This document shows positions 7,285 to 14,934 of a stretch of 19,940 nucleotides of DNA, piece after piece. Where the stretch lies: contig VAXY01000003.1 in the NCBI GenBank assembly GCA_005885085.1, positions 1 to 19,940 of the forward strand, given 5' to 3'. The position numbers and the translations under genes were made by a program. The notes beneath the pieces are model-generated. The model was not told the origin of the DNA. It saw only the letters and a program-made list of their open reading frames with translations, and searched no databases. Origin of the DNA: Actinomycetota bacterium (GTDB lineage Bacteria > Actinomycetota > Thermoleophilia > Gaiellales > Gaiellaceae). Each line of letters begins with the position of its first letter. Positions within the stretch are counted from its first letter, which is position 1.

Positions 7285-8422
7285 AGAGCGCGTCGCCCTG
7301 GCCGCCGCCGGAGCAGATGGCTGCCAGGCCGAGGCCGCCGCCGTTACGGCGCAGCTCGTAAATCATCGTCGACAGGATCCGGCCGCCCGAGGCCCCGACT
7401 GGATGCCCGAGCGCGACCGCGCCGCCGTTGACGTTCACCAGCTCTGGATCCGCGTCGAGCATCTTCGCGGAGTTGAGCGCGACGGACGAGAACGCCTCGT
7501 TCAACTCGACACGATCGACGTCGCCGATCTTCTTGCCCGCCTTCGCGAGCGCCTTCTCCCCCGCCTTCGCCGGCGTGCGCGCCAGGTAGGCAAACTCGTC
7601 CGCAACGTACGCCTGCGCGACGATCGTCGCGAGCACCTCGAGCCCCCGCTCGCGCGCGAACTCCTCGCTCGTGACCACGAGCGCCGAGGCACCGTCGTTT
7701 ACGCCCGGCGCGTTGCCGGCGGTCGTCGTCCCCTCCGGATCGAAGACCGGCCTCAGCCTCGACAGCCGCTCGTAGGATGTATCGCGCCGCGGCCCTTCGT
7801 CAACCGCGAACTCGCCGACCGGGACGATCTCGTCCCGGAACTTGCCTTCGTCGATCGCCTTCACCGCGCGCTCGTGTGAGCGCAGCGCCCAGCGGTCCTG
7901 ATCCTCGCGCGAGATACCTAATTCGCGCGAGACGAACGACGCCTGCTCGACCATGTGCCGGTTGTCGAACGTGGACGTCAACCCGTCGTGCGTCATCAGG
8001 TCGATCAGGGTGCCGTCGCCGAGGCGGTAGCCGAAGCGCGCCTTCTTCAACACGTACGGCGCGTTCGACATCGACTCCATCCCACCGGCGACGATCACCT
8101 GGTGGTCGCCCGCGCGGATCATCTGGTCGGCCATCTCGACCGCGCGGATCGACGATGCGCAGACCTTGTTGATCGTGTCGGAGCCGACCTCGATCGGCAG
8201 CCCGGCGCCGATCGACGCCTGCCGCGCCGGCGCCTGGCCCGCGCCGCCCTGCAGCACCTGGCCCATGATCACGTACTCGACCTCGTCGTTCTCGACCCCC
8301 GCGCGGTCGAGCGCGGCGCGGATCGCGATCGCGCCGAGCTCCGTCGCCTGCTTGTCGGCGAGCGAGCCCCCGAGCTTCGCGAACGGCGTCCGGACGGCCG
8401 AAACGATCACTGAACGGTTCAC
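7271..8422 (-). CDS. Acetyl-CoA C-acetyltransferase (thiolase)
   Basis: 383 residues from the GTG at 8422. The thiolase condenses two acetyl-CoA or cleaves 3-ketoacyl-CoA. All catalytic groups are visible: nucleophile Cys88 in NKVCASSIRAVEMADQMI, His340 in ALGHPVGASGGR, and Cys370 in ICSGGGQGDALLLEV. The family usually begins with a few residues before VIVSAVRTP, which fits MNRSVIVSAVRTPF. An in-frame start 18 codons upstream at 8476 would add residues with no family likeness and run into the divergent gene, so it was not chosen. TACCGT stands six bases upstream, suggesting a leaderless transcript. The neighbouring hbd and acyl-CoA dehydrogenase point to short-chain acyl-CoA or 3-hydroxybutyrate metabolism. 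Biosynthetic versus degradative role cannot be told from sequence. Confidence 0.93.
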   Translation of the reverse strand: MNRSVIVSAVRTPFAKLGGSLADKQATELGAIAIRAALDRAGVENDEVEYVIMGQVLQGGAGQAPARQASIGAGLPIEVGSDTINKVCASSIRAVEMADQMIRAGDHQVIVAGGMESMSNAPYVLKKARFGYRLGDGTLIDLMTHDGLTSTFDNRHMVEQASFVSRELGISREDQDRWALRSHERAVKAIDEGKFRDEIVPVGEFAVDEGPRRDTSYERLSRLRPVFDPEGTTTAGNAPGVNDGASALVVTSEEFARERGLEVLATIVAQAYVADEFAYLARTPAKAGEKALAKAGKKIGDVDRVELNEAFSSVALNSAKMLDADPELVNVNGGAVALGHPVGASGGRILSTMIYELRRNGGGLGLAAICSGGGQGDALLLEV

Positions 8423-8428
8423 AAACCC

Positions 8429-8434
8429 ACGGTA
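8429..8434 (-). promoter_or_regulatory. Candidate -10 element of thiolase
   Basis: TACCGT on the minus strand, six bases before the GTG start. TCGGCA (8457-8452, 4 of 6 to TTGACA) lies 17 bases further upstream. It is interleaved with the divergent gene's control region. Confidence 0.45.
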
Positions 8435-8438
8435 CCAA

Positions 8439-8444
8439 TACGCT
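8439..8444 (+). promoter_or_regulatory. Candidate -10 element of the PPOX-family gene
   Basis: TACGCT six bases before the GTG at 8451. There is no ribosome site and no good -35. It mirrors the arrangement of the divergent thiolase start. Confidence 0.35.
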
Positions 8445-8450
8445 TGCCCT

Positions 8451-9000
8451 GTGCCGACGCCGCGCACAACGGTCAAGCGTCACGCCGAACGAGGCGTCTA
8501 CGACCGCACCGCAATCGACCCGATCCTGGACGAGGCGCTGATCTGCCACGTCGGCTTCGTGCAGGAGGGACAGCCGTACGTGATCCCCACGATCCACGCC
8601 CGCGACGGCGACACGCTCTACCTGCACGGCTCGGCCGGCAGCCGCATGCTCCGCACGATCAAGGCGGGCATCGACGTCTGTGTCACGGTCACGCTGCTCG
8701 ACGGGCTCGTGCTCGCGCGCTCCGTCTACAACCACTCGATGAACTACCGCTCCGTCGTCGTGCTCGGCCGTGCCGCCGAATTGAAGGACCGTGCGGAGAA
8801 GCTCCACGCGATGGAGATCGTCGTCGAGCACATCATCCCGGGCCGCTGGGCGGAGGCGCGCCGGCCCAGCGAGGGCGAGATCGACGGCACCACCATCCTC
8901 GCCGCCGAAGGACTTCGACGAGGACCTGTCGCTCCCCGTCTGGGCAGGCGTGATTCCACTTGACCTCCGTCGGGGGCGGCCCTACTCTGAGACCACGTGA
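8451..9000 (+). pseudogene. PPOX-family FMN-binding protein, frameshifted by an internal deletion
   Basis: From the GTG at 8451 the product reads as a pyridoxamine 5'-phosphate oxidase-related flavin-binding protein (COG3467-like): RHAERGVYDR, ILDEALICHVGFV, QPYVIPTIHARDGDTLYLHG, SAGSRMLR, NHSMNYRSVVVLGRA. Up to about 8903 the frame is good (GTTILA), then it runs into unrelated residues and stops at 8961-8963 after 170 codons. The expected C-terminus appears in the +1 frame from about 8902: PPKDFDEDLSLPVWAGVIPLDL, ending at 8998-9000. The family motif normally between these parts (an EASAKVRTG-like stretch) is missing. I infer a deletion of roughly 40 bases, of length 3n+2, at the GCCGCCG repeat (8901-8907). 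It is too large for a simple base-calling slip, though an assembly fault is possible. The N-terminal 150 residues might still fold. Confidence 0.75.
8960..8988 (+). promoter_or_regulatory. trp operon promoter
   Basis: TTGACC (8960-8965, 5 of 6 to the -35 consensus), exactly 17 bases, then TACTCT (8983-8988, TANNNT form). Transcription would start around 8995-8997, at or next to the GTG of the leader peptide. It lies inside the 3' remnant of the PPOX gene, and the premature TGA of that gene is part of the -35. Confidence 0.6.
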
Positions 9001-9065
9001 CTCCTGCCACTCGAAGCAACTGGGCCTGGCGCTACGAGCGGGGCGGGAGCCTGCGCCGGCGCTGA
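8997..9065 (+). CDS. trpL: Tryptophan operon leader peptide
   Basis: 22 codons starting GTG and ending TGA, with the core SNWAWRYERGG and an Arg-rich end. Trp is the rarest amino acid, yet two Trp codons (9021-9023, 9027-9029) occur in three positions. The ORF stands just before a terminator hairpin and trpE, as in classical Trp attenuation. Ribosome stalling at these codons when charged tRNA-Trp is scarce would alter folding of the following RNA. The GTG overlaps the old-frame PPOX stop as GTGA. There is no ribosome site, and the promoter puts the transcript start at or within two bases of the GTG, so the leader is probably translated from a leaderless or nearly leaderless message. An in-frame TGA at 8988-8990 rules out an upstream start. 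Confidence 0.75.
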   Translation: MTPATRSNWAWRYERGGSLRRR

Positions 9066-9099
9066 GCTAGGCCAGAGACAACCCGTTCCGCTCCACCGT

Positions 9100-9124
9100 G
9101 ACCTTCCCACCGGAAGGTCTTTTT
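9100..9124 (+). terminator. trp attenuator (intrinsic terminator)
   Basis: GACCTTCC (9100-9107), loop CACC, GGAAGGTC (9112-9119), then five T. The stem is perfect and lies 34 bases after the leader stop and 29 bases before trpE. Candidate alternative pairings: Trp-codon region 9023-9027 with 9069-9073 plus 9029-9032 with 9059-9062; and GGGAG 9045-9049 with CTTCC 9103-9107 (one G-U pair), which would break the terminator stem. Confidence 0.85.
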
Positions 9125-9153
9125 GCGTACCCGTCCATTCCCGGAGGACTCGA

Positions 9154-10385
9154 ATGACCGTTGCACCGGACATCTCAACCGATCTCGTCACACCACTCGG
9201 CGCGTACCTGAGGCTGCGCAAGGCGGGCCGCGCGGCATTTTTGCTCGAGTCCGTCGAGCGCGGACGGCTCGGGCGGCACTCGCTCGTCGGCTGCGGCTCC
9301 CATCTCTGTTACCTGGCCGAGGCCGAGGCGTGCGGTGAGCCCGTGGTCGGCTACCTGTCCTACGACTACGCGGCCCGCCTGGAGCCGACGGTGCCGCTTC
9401 CCGGGGACAGCACCGGCCTGCCCGAGAGCCGCTTCCTCGTCGCCGACGTCCTCGTCCGCTTCGATCACGTGCTCGGGACGGCGGAGGTGATTCGCGGCGA
9501 CCCCGACGAGGTCTCGCGCATCTTCGCGCGGCCCGTGCCCCGCCTGCCGGCCGCGAACGGACGGCGCGGGTTCGCGAGGCGCACGCCCGGACGCGAGGAG
9601 TACGAGTCATCCGTGCGCGCGGCACAGGAGCACATCCGCGCGGGCGACGCGTTCCAGATCGTCCTCTCTCAGCGGGCGGAGCGGCCGACGACCGCGTCGG
9701 CGCTCGACCTCTATCGCGCCCTCCGGCGCGTGAATCCGTCGCCGTACCTGTTCCTGCTCGAGCTCGATGGCCTCGCGCTGATCGGCTCCTCACCCGAGAC
9801 GCTCGTCAAGTGCGAAGGACGCAGTGCCAGCCTCAACCCGATCGCCGGCACCACCGAGCGAGGCCCTGGCGACGCCGAAAGGCTGCTCGCGTCGGAGAAG
9901 GACCGCGCCGAGCACGTGATGCTCGTCGACCTCGGCCGCAACGACCTCTCCCGGGTCTCTGTTCCGGGCACCGTCGACGTGACGCGCTTCCTCGAGGTCG
10001 AGCGCTACTCGCACGTCACGCACCTGGTCTCGCAGGTCAGCGGCGAGCTGCGGGACGGCGTCTCGCCGTTCGACCTGCTGCGGGCGTGCTTCCCCGCCGG
10101 CACGGTGTCCGGCGCCCCGAAGGTGCGCGCGATGCAGCTGATCTCCGAGCTCGAAGGCCGGCGGCGCGGCCCCTACGCCGGCGCGGTCGGCTACGCGCTG
10201 CCGGACGAGCTGACGCTCGACACCTGCATCGCGATCCGCACCATCGTCCTCCACGACGGCGTCGCACACCTGCAGGCGGGCGCCGGCATCGTCGCCGACT
10301 CCGATCCCGCGTCGGAGCACGAGGAATGCCTGCGCAAGCTCGCGGCGGTGGAAGCCGCTATCGACCTCGCGGAGAGCGAGCAGCG

Positions 10386-10389
<4 letters not shown>
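9154..10389 (+). CDS. trpE: Anthranilate synthase component I
   Basis: 411 residues, clearly below the usual 490-520. It converts chorismate to anthranilate using ammonia from TrpG. The ATG follows GGAGG (9143-9147) by six bases. The N-terminal domain keeps the LLES feedback motif (30-33) but then passes quickly to GYLSYDYAARLE, so about 50-80 residues of the usual regulatory domain are missing. The catalytic domain is complete: NPSPYLFLLEL, GSSPETLVK, NPIAGTTERG, DLGRNDL, PAGTVSGAPKVRAM, GAVGYALPDELTLDTCIAIRT, QAGAGIVADSDPASEHEE. The PIAGT (not PIKGT) motif separates it from PabB. Trp feedback is likely, since LLES and NPSPYLF remain. Transcription is controlled by the attenuator just upstream; the gene overlaps trpG by TTGA. 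Confidence 0.95.
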
Positions 10390-10918
<529 letters not shown>

Positions 10919-10922
<4 letters not shown>

Positions 10923-11944
10923 TCCAGCAGGCGCTGCAGGAGCTGCTCGACGGGCGCGACCTCGGCCGCGAGCAGACACGCGAGGTGATGGGAGAGATCA
11001 TGCGCGGCGAGGCGACGCCCGCGCAGATCGGCGGCTTCCTCGTCGCGTTGCGCGCGAAGGGTGAAACGTCCGCGGAGATCGCGGGCTGCGCCGAGGCGAT
11101 GCGCGCCCACGTCCTGCCCGTCAAGCCACGCCGTGACGACCTGGTCGACACCGCGGGCACGGGCGGCGACGGGGCGTGCACGATCAACATCTCCACGGCC
11201 GCCGCACTCGTTGCCGCGGCCGCCGGCGCAGCAGTTGCAAAGCACGGGAACCGCGCGGTCTCCTCGGCGTGCGGCTCGGCCGACGTGCTCGAAGCGCTCG
11301 GGTTCACGCTCGAGCAGGAGCCGGCACGCATCGCGCAATCGATCGACGAGCTGGGCTTCGGCTTCCTCTTCGCGCCCTCCCACCACCCGGCGATGCGACA
11401 CGCCGCGCCCGTGCGCAAGGAGCTCGCGACGCGCACCGTGTTCAACGTGCTCGGACCGCTGACCAACCCGGCCGGTGCGCGTGCACAGGTCGTGGGCGTC
11501 TATTCGGAGCAGCTCGTCCGCACGATCGCCGAGGTGCTTGCGCAGCTCGGCACGCGCCGGGCCTACGTCGTGCACGGAGCGGGCGGGATCGACGAGCTGT
11601 CGCCGGCCGGGCCCAATCTCGTCGCGGAGGTGGTCGACGGGTCGGTCCGCGAGCGCGAGCTCGATCCGGAAGCGGAGCTGGGCGTGCCCCGCTGCAGCGT
11701 CGACGAGCTGCGCGGCGGCACGCCGGCCGAGAACGCCGCGGCCGTGCGGGAGGTCTTCGACGGCGCGGACGGCGGCCGCCGGAGCGCGATCCTGCTCAAC
11801 GCGGCGGGTGCGATCGCCGCGGCGGGGCACGCCGAGGATCTCCGCGAAGGGCTCGAGCTCGCGCGCGAGACGATCGACTCGGGCGCCGCCGCGGAACGGC
11901 TCGAGCGACTTGTGTCCTTCTCGCGCCAGACTGTGGCGACGTGA
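10919..11944 (+). CDS. trpD: Anthranilate phosphoribosyltransferase
   Basis: 341 residues, normal length. It joins anthranilate to phosphoribosyl pyrophosphate. Seen: N-terminal helical domain with MRGEATPAQIGGFLVALRAKGET; the PRPP loop DTAGTGGDGACTINIST (77-93); KHGNRAVSSACGSADVLEALG (108-128); and FNVLGPLTNPA for the second substrate side. All hallmark glycines and the KHGNR motif are intact. The ATG start overlaps the trpG stop (ATGA). The TGA stop shares one base with the next ATG (TGATG). This is the one enzyme of the operon that is not shortened. Confidence 0.95.
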
Positions 11945-13104
11945 TGGGCCGGTTCCGCGACGCGCTCGCAGCTCCGGGCCTCGGCACGATCGCCGAGGTC
12001 AAGCGCCGCTCACCTTCGGCCGGCGATCTCCGTCCGGACGCGGACCCCGCCCGCCTCGCAGCCCAGTTCGCGAACGCCGGCGCCGCCGCGATCTCGATCC
12101 TCGTCGACGAGCGCTTCGGGGGCTCGCTCGACGATCTGAAGGCCGCACGAGCCGCCACGACGGCGCCGCTGCTCGCGAAGGGCTTCTTCACCGAGGAGCT
12201 CGACCTGCTCAAGCTCAAGGTCGCCGGCGCGGAAGCCGCGCTCGTGATCCTGCGCGACGTCGACGACCAGCGCGCCGCCGCGCTGCTCTCGTACGCACAC
12301 GAGCTGGGGATCGAGACGCTCGTCGAGGCGCACGACGCGAACGACCTGCACCGGGCGGTGGCGCTCGGCGCGGAGGTGATCGGCGTCAACGCCCGCGACC
12401 TCGCGACGTTCGAGCTCGACCGCGGCAAGCAGCTCGAGCTCGTCGCGCGCCTGCGCGGCCACGACGCCGTCGTCGTGGCCGAGAGCGGTGTCCACACGCG
12501 CGCGCAGGGCGCGGCCGCCGAGCTCGCCGGCGCGGACGCCGTGCTCGTCGGCTCGGCGCTGATGCAGGCCGCGGACCCGGCGGCGAAGCTGCGCGAGCTC
12601 AGCTCGCGGCCGCTCGTGAAGGTCTGCGGCCTCACGCGTCCCGACGACGTCGACGCCGCGGTAGAGGCCGGCGCCGACATGCTCGGCTTCATCCTGGCCG
12701 AGCACAGCCCGCGGCGTGCGCCCGGCGTCCTGCCCGTCCCCGACGACAGGCTGAGCGTGGCCGTGTTCGTCGGCGAGGCCGAGGAAGCGGGCGCCGATCT
12801 CGTCCAGCTCTACCAGCGGGAGGAAGGACGGGTGCGCGGACGCGACGCGGTACTGCTGCGCGCCGGCGAGCCCGTCGCCTACGTCGTCGATCTCCCCTGG
12901 GCCGAGCCCGATCCGCTGCATCTGCAGCGTGCCGCCGTGCGAGAGGGCCGCGTCATGCTCGCGGGCCGGCTCGGCCCGGACAACGTGCGTGAAGCGGTCC
13001 GCGCGGTGAGCCCGTGGGCGGTCGATGCAGCGTCGCAGCTCGAATCCGAGCCCGGGATCAAGGATCACGACAAGGTGCGCGCGTTCGTGGCGGCGGCGAG
13101 ATGA
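11944..13104 (+). CDS. trpCF: Fused indole-3-glycerol-phosphate synthase / phosphoribosylanthranilate isomerase
   Basis: 386 residues where such fusions are usually about 450. Residues 1-220 are the IGPS barrel: IAEVKRRSPSAG with Glu18 and Lys20, the LLAKGFF Lys79, LVEAHD, GVNARDL, VVAESGVHT and AVLVGSALM. It starts only 14 residues before IAEVK, so the usual N-terminal helix of about 45 residues is absent. Residues 223-386 resemble PRAI (TrpF): KVCGLTRPDD with the catalytic Cys, AGADMLGFILAEHSPRR, AVFVGEA, a candidate acid Asp in YVVDLPW, and KDHDKVRAFV. However, the GGTG loop after that Asp is missing, the usual GGL is GRL, and SSG is ASQ. The isomerase may be weak or lost. The ATG overlaps the trpD stop by one base, and the 3' end overlaps trpB (ATGA). 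Confidence 0.9.
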   Translation: MGRFRDALAAPGLGTIAEVKRRSPSAGDLRPDADPARLAAQFANAGAAAISILVDERFGGSLDDLKAARAATTAPLLAKGFFTEELDLLKLKVAGAEAALVILRDVDDQRAAALLSYAHELGIETLVEAHDANDLHRAVALGAEVIGVNARDLATFELDRGKQLELVARLRGHDAVVVAESGVHTRAQGAAAELAGADAVLVGSALMQAADPAAKLRELSSRPLVKVCGLTRPDDVDAAVEAGADMLGFILAEHSPRRAPGVLPVPDDRLSVAVFVGEAEEAGADLVQLYQREEGRVRGRDAVLLRAGEPVAYVVDLPWAEPDPLHLQRAAVREGRVMLAGRLGPDNVREAVRAVSPWAVDAASQLESEPGIKDHDKVRAFVAAAR

Positions 13105-14222
13105 GCTCGACGGCCGGGCTCTTCGGCACCTACGGCGGCCGCTACGTGCCGGAAACGCTGGTCCCCGCGCTCGACGAGCTCGAGGCGGGCTGGCGCGACG
13201 CACAGAACGACCCCGCCTTCCACGAGGAGCTCGACGCGCTCGGGCGCACGTTCGCGGGCCGCCCGACGCCGCTCACGCGCGCCGAGCGGTTCGAGCCGAA
13301 CAAGCGGCTGTACCTGAAGCGCGAGGATCTCCTCCACACCGGCGCACACAAGCTCAACAACGCGCTCGGCCAGGCGGTGCTGGCGCGGCGGCTCGGCAAG
13401 CGCCGCATCGTCGCCGAGACCGGAGCCGGGCAGCACGGCGTCGCGACGGCGACCGTGTGTGCGCGCTTCGGCTTCGAGTGCGTCGTCTACATGGGCGAGG
13501 AGGACATACGGCGCCAGCGACCCAACGTCGAGCGCATGCACCTGCTCGGTGCCGAGGTGCAGCCGGTCGAGCTCGGCACGCGCACGCTGAAGGAGGCGAC
13601 GAGCGAGGCGATCCGCGACTGGATCACGAACGTCGAGACGACGCACTACCTGATCGGCTCGTGCGTCGGCCCCGCGCCGTACCCCGAGCTCGTGCGCGAG
13701 CTGCAGGCGGTGATCGGGCGCGAGGCGCGCGCACAGTTCCTCGAGGCGGAGGGCCGCCTGCCGGAGGTGGTGATCGCGTGCGTCGGCGGCGGGTCGAACG
13801 CGATCGGGATCTTCTCCGCCTTCGTCGCCGACCCGGACGTCCGCCTGGTCGGGGTCGAGGCGGCGGGGGCCGCCTCGCTCGGCACCGGCCGCGCGGCCGT
13901 GCTGCACGGCGCACGCTCGTCGGTGCTGGCCGACGGCGACGGGCAGGTCACCGACGCGCACTCGATCTCTGCCGGACTCGACTATCCAGGCGTGGGCCCC
14001 GAGCATGCGTGGCTGCGCGACAGCGGCCGCGCGGACTACGTCGGCGCGACGGACGAAGAGGCGCTGGCGGCGTTCCGCGAGCTGACGCGGCTCGAGGGGA
14101 TCATCCCCGCGCTCGAGCCGTCACATGCGCTCGCGCGCGTGCGCGAGCTGGACGAAGAGCAGGTCCTGCTCTGCCTGTCGGGCCGCGGCGACAAGGATCT
14201 CGCCGAGGTGCTCGCGCACTGA
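13101..14222 (+). CDS. trpB: Tryptophan synthase beta subunit
   Basis: 373 residues, slightly under the usual 390-400. The PLP enzyme joins indole and serine to make tryptophan and works as an alpha2-beta2 complex with TrpA. Seen: N-terminal GTYGGRYVPETLVPALDELE, PLP Lys84 in HTGAHKLNNALGQ, catalytic Glu106 in AETGAGQHGVATATV, the phosphate-binding GGGSNAIGIF, and the C-terminal SGRGDKD. The ATG overlaps the trpCF stop, giving translational coupling. Ten bases separate its stop from trpA, the only gap inside the operon. Confidence 0.96.
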   Translation: MSSTAGLFGTYGGRYVPETLVPALDELEAGWRDAQNDPAFHEELDALGRTFAGRPTPLTRAERFEPNKRLYLKREDLLHTGAHKLNNALGQAVLARRLGKRRIVAETGAGQHGVATATVCARFGFECVVYMGEEDIRRQRPNVERMHLLGAEVQPVELGTRTLKEATSEAIRDWITNVETTHYLIGSCVGPAPYPELVRELQAVIGREARAQFLEAEGRLPEVVIACVGGGSNAIGIFSAFVADPDVRLVGVEAAGAASLGTGRAAVLHGARSSVLADGDGQVTDAHSISAGLDYPGVGPEHAWLRDSGRADYVGATDEEALAAFRELTRLEGIIPALEPSHALARVRELDEEQVLLCLSGRGDKDLAEVLAH

Positions 14223-14232
14223 CAGCCGCTGC

Positions 14233-14934
14233 GTGAAGAAGCTCGTCATCTACCTGATGTCGGGCCACGCGACGCCTGAGCTGGCCGCGGCCGCGGTCGA
14301 GGGCGGCGCCGACCTCGTCGAGCTCGGCTTCCCCTTCTCCGATCCGCTGGCGGACGGGCCGGTGATCCGCCGCGCCGCCGAGCGTGCGCTCGCCGACGGC
14401 ATGCGCACACGGGCGTGCCTCGAGTGCCTCGCCCGCACGCGCGAGCTGGCTCCCGACACGCCGCTCGTCCCGATGACGTATGCCGCGCTCCTCGAGGCGT
14501 ACGGGTGGGACCGATTCGCGGCCGCAGCGGGCGGCGCGGGCGCGACGTCGCTGATCGTCGCAGACCTGCCGGCGGGCGAGCGGCCGGAGCTACGGCGCGT
14601 CCAGCTCGTCGCGCCGACCTCCACCGACGAGCGGTTGCGGCTCGCCGCCGAGCAGACGGACGGCTGGCTCTACCTGGTCACGCTGACCGGGACGACCGGC
14701 GCGCGCAACGACCTCTCCCCCGCGCTGGCAGGGCTCGTCGAGCGGGCTCGCGCGGTCACTCCGGTGCCGCTGTACGCCGGCTTCGGTATCTCGACGCCCG
14801 CCCATGCGCACGCCGCCGCCCAGCTGGCGGACGGCGTCGTCGTGGGTTCCCGCGCGGTCGAGGTCGCAGAGGGAGGGCCAGACGCCCTGCGCGCTTACGT
14901 CGCCTCGCTGCGCCAAGCAATCGACGCGACGTGA
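14233..14934 (+). CDS. trpA: Tryptophan synthase alpha subunit
   Basis: 233 residues, against about 265 in the family. It cleaves indole-3-glycerol phosphate and channels indole to TrpB. Catalytic Glu30 (family Glu49) lies in LVELGFPFSDP and Asp41 (family Asp60) in SDPLADGP, with the expected spacing of 11. Other marks are MTYAALLEAYG, WLYLVTLTGTTGARNDLSP, PLYAGFGISTPAHA and VVGSRAVE. The protein begins directly in beta-strand 1 (LVIYLMSG), so the usual N-terminal helix is missing and the normal TAGDP loop reads MSGHAT. The GTG start lacks a good ribosome site and probably depends on coupling with trpB. It overlaps the HAD gene by GTGA. Confidence 0.94.
   Translation: MKKLVIYLMSGHATPELAAAAVEGGADLVELGFPFSDPLADGPVIRRAAERALADGMRTRACLECLARTRELAPDTPLVPMTYAALLEAYGWDRFAAAAGGAGATSLIVADLPAGERPELRRVQLVAPTSTDERLRLAAEQTDGWLYLVTLTGTTGARNDLSPALAGLVERARAVTPVPLYAGFGISTPAHAHAAAQLADGVVVGSRAVEVAEGGPDALRAYVASLRQAIDAT

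Noticed and set aside
8423..8476. 18-codon N-terminal extension of thiolase
   Set aside because: The added residues do not resemble thiolase and would overlap the divergent gene; the GTG at 8422 fits the family N-terminus.
8901..8907. Programmed frameshift in the PPOX-family gene
   Set aside because: GCCGCCG is not a usual slippery site and a whole conserved motif is missing, which a ribosomal shift could not restore.
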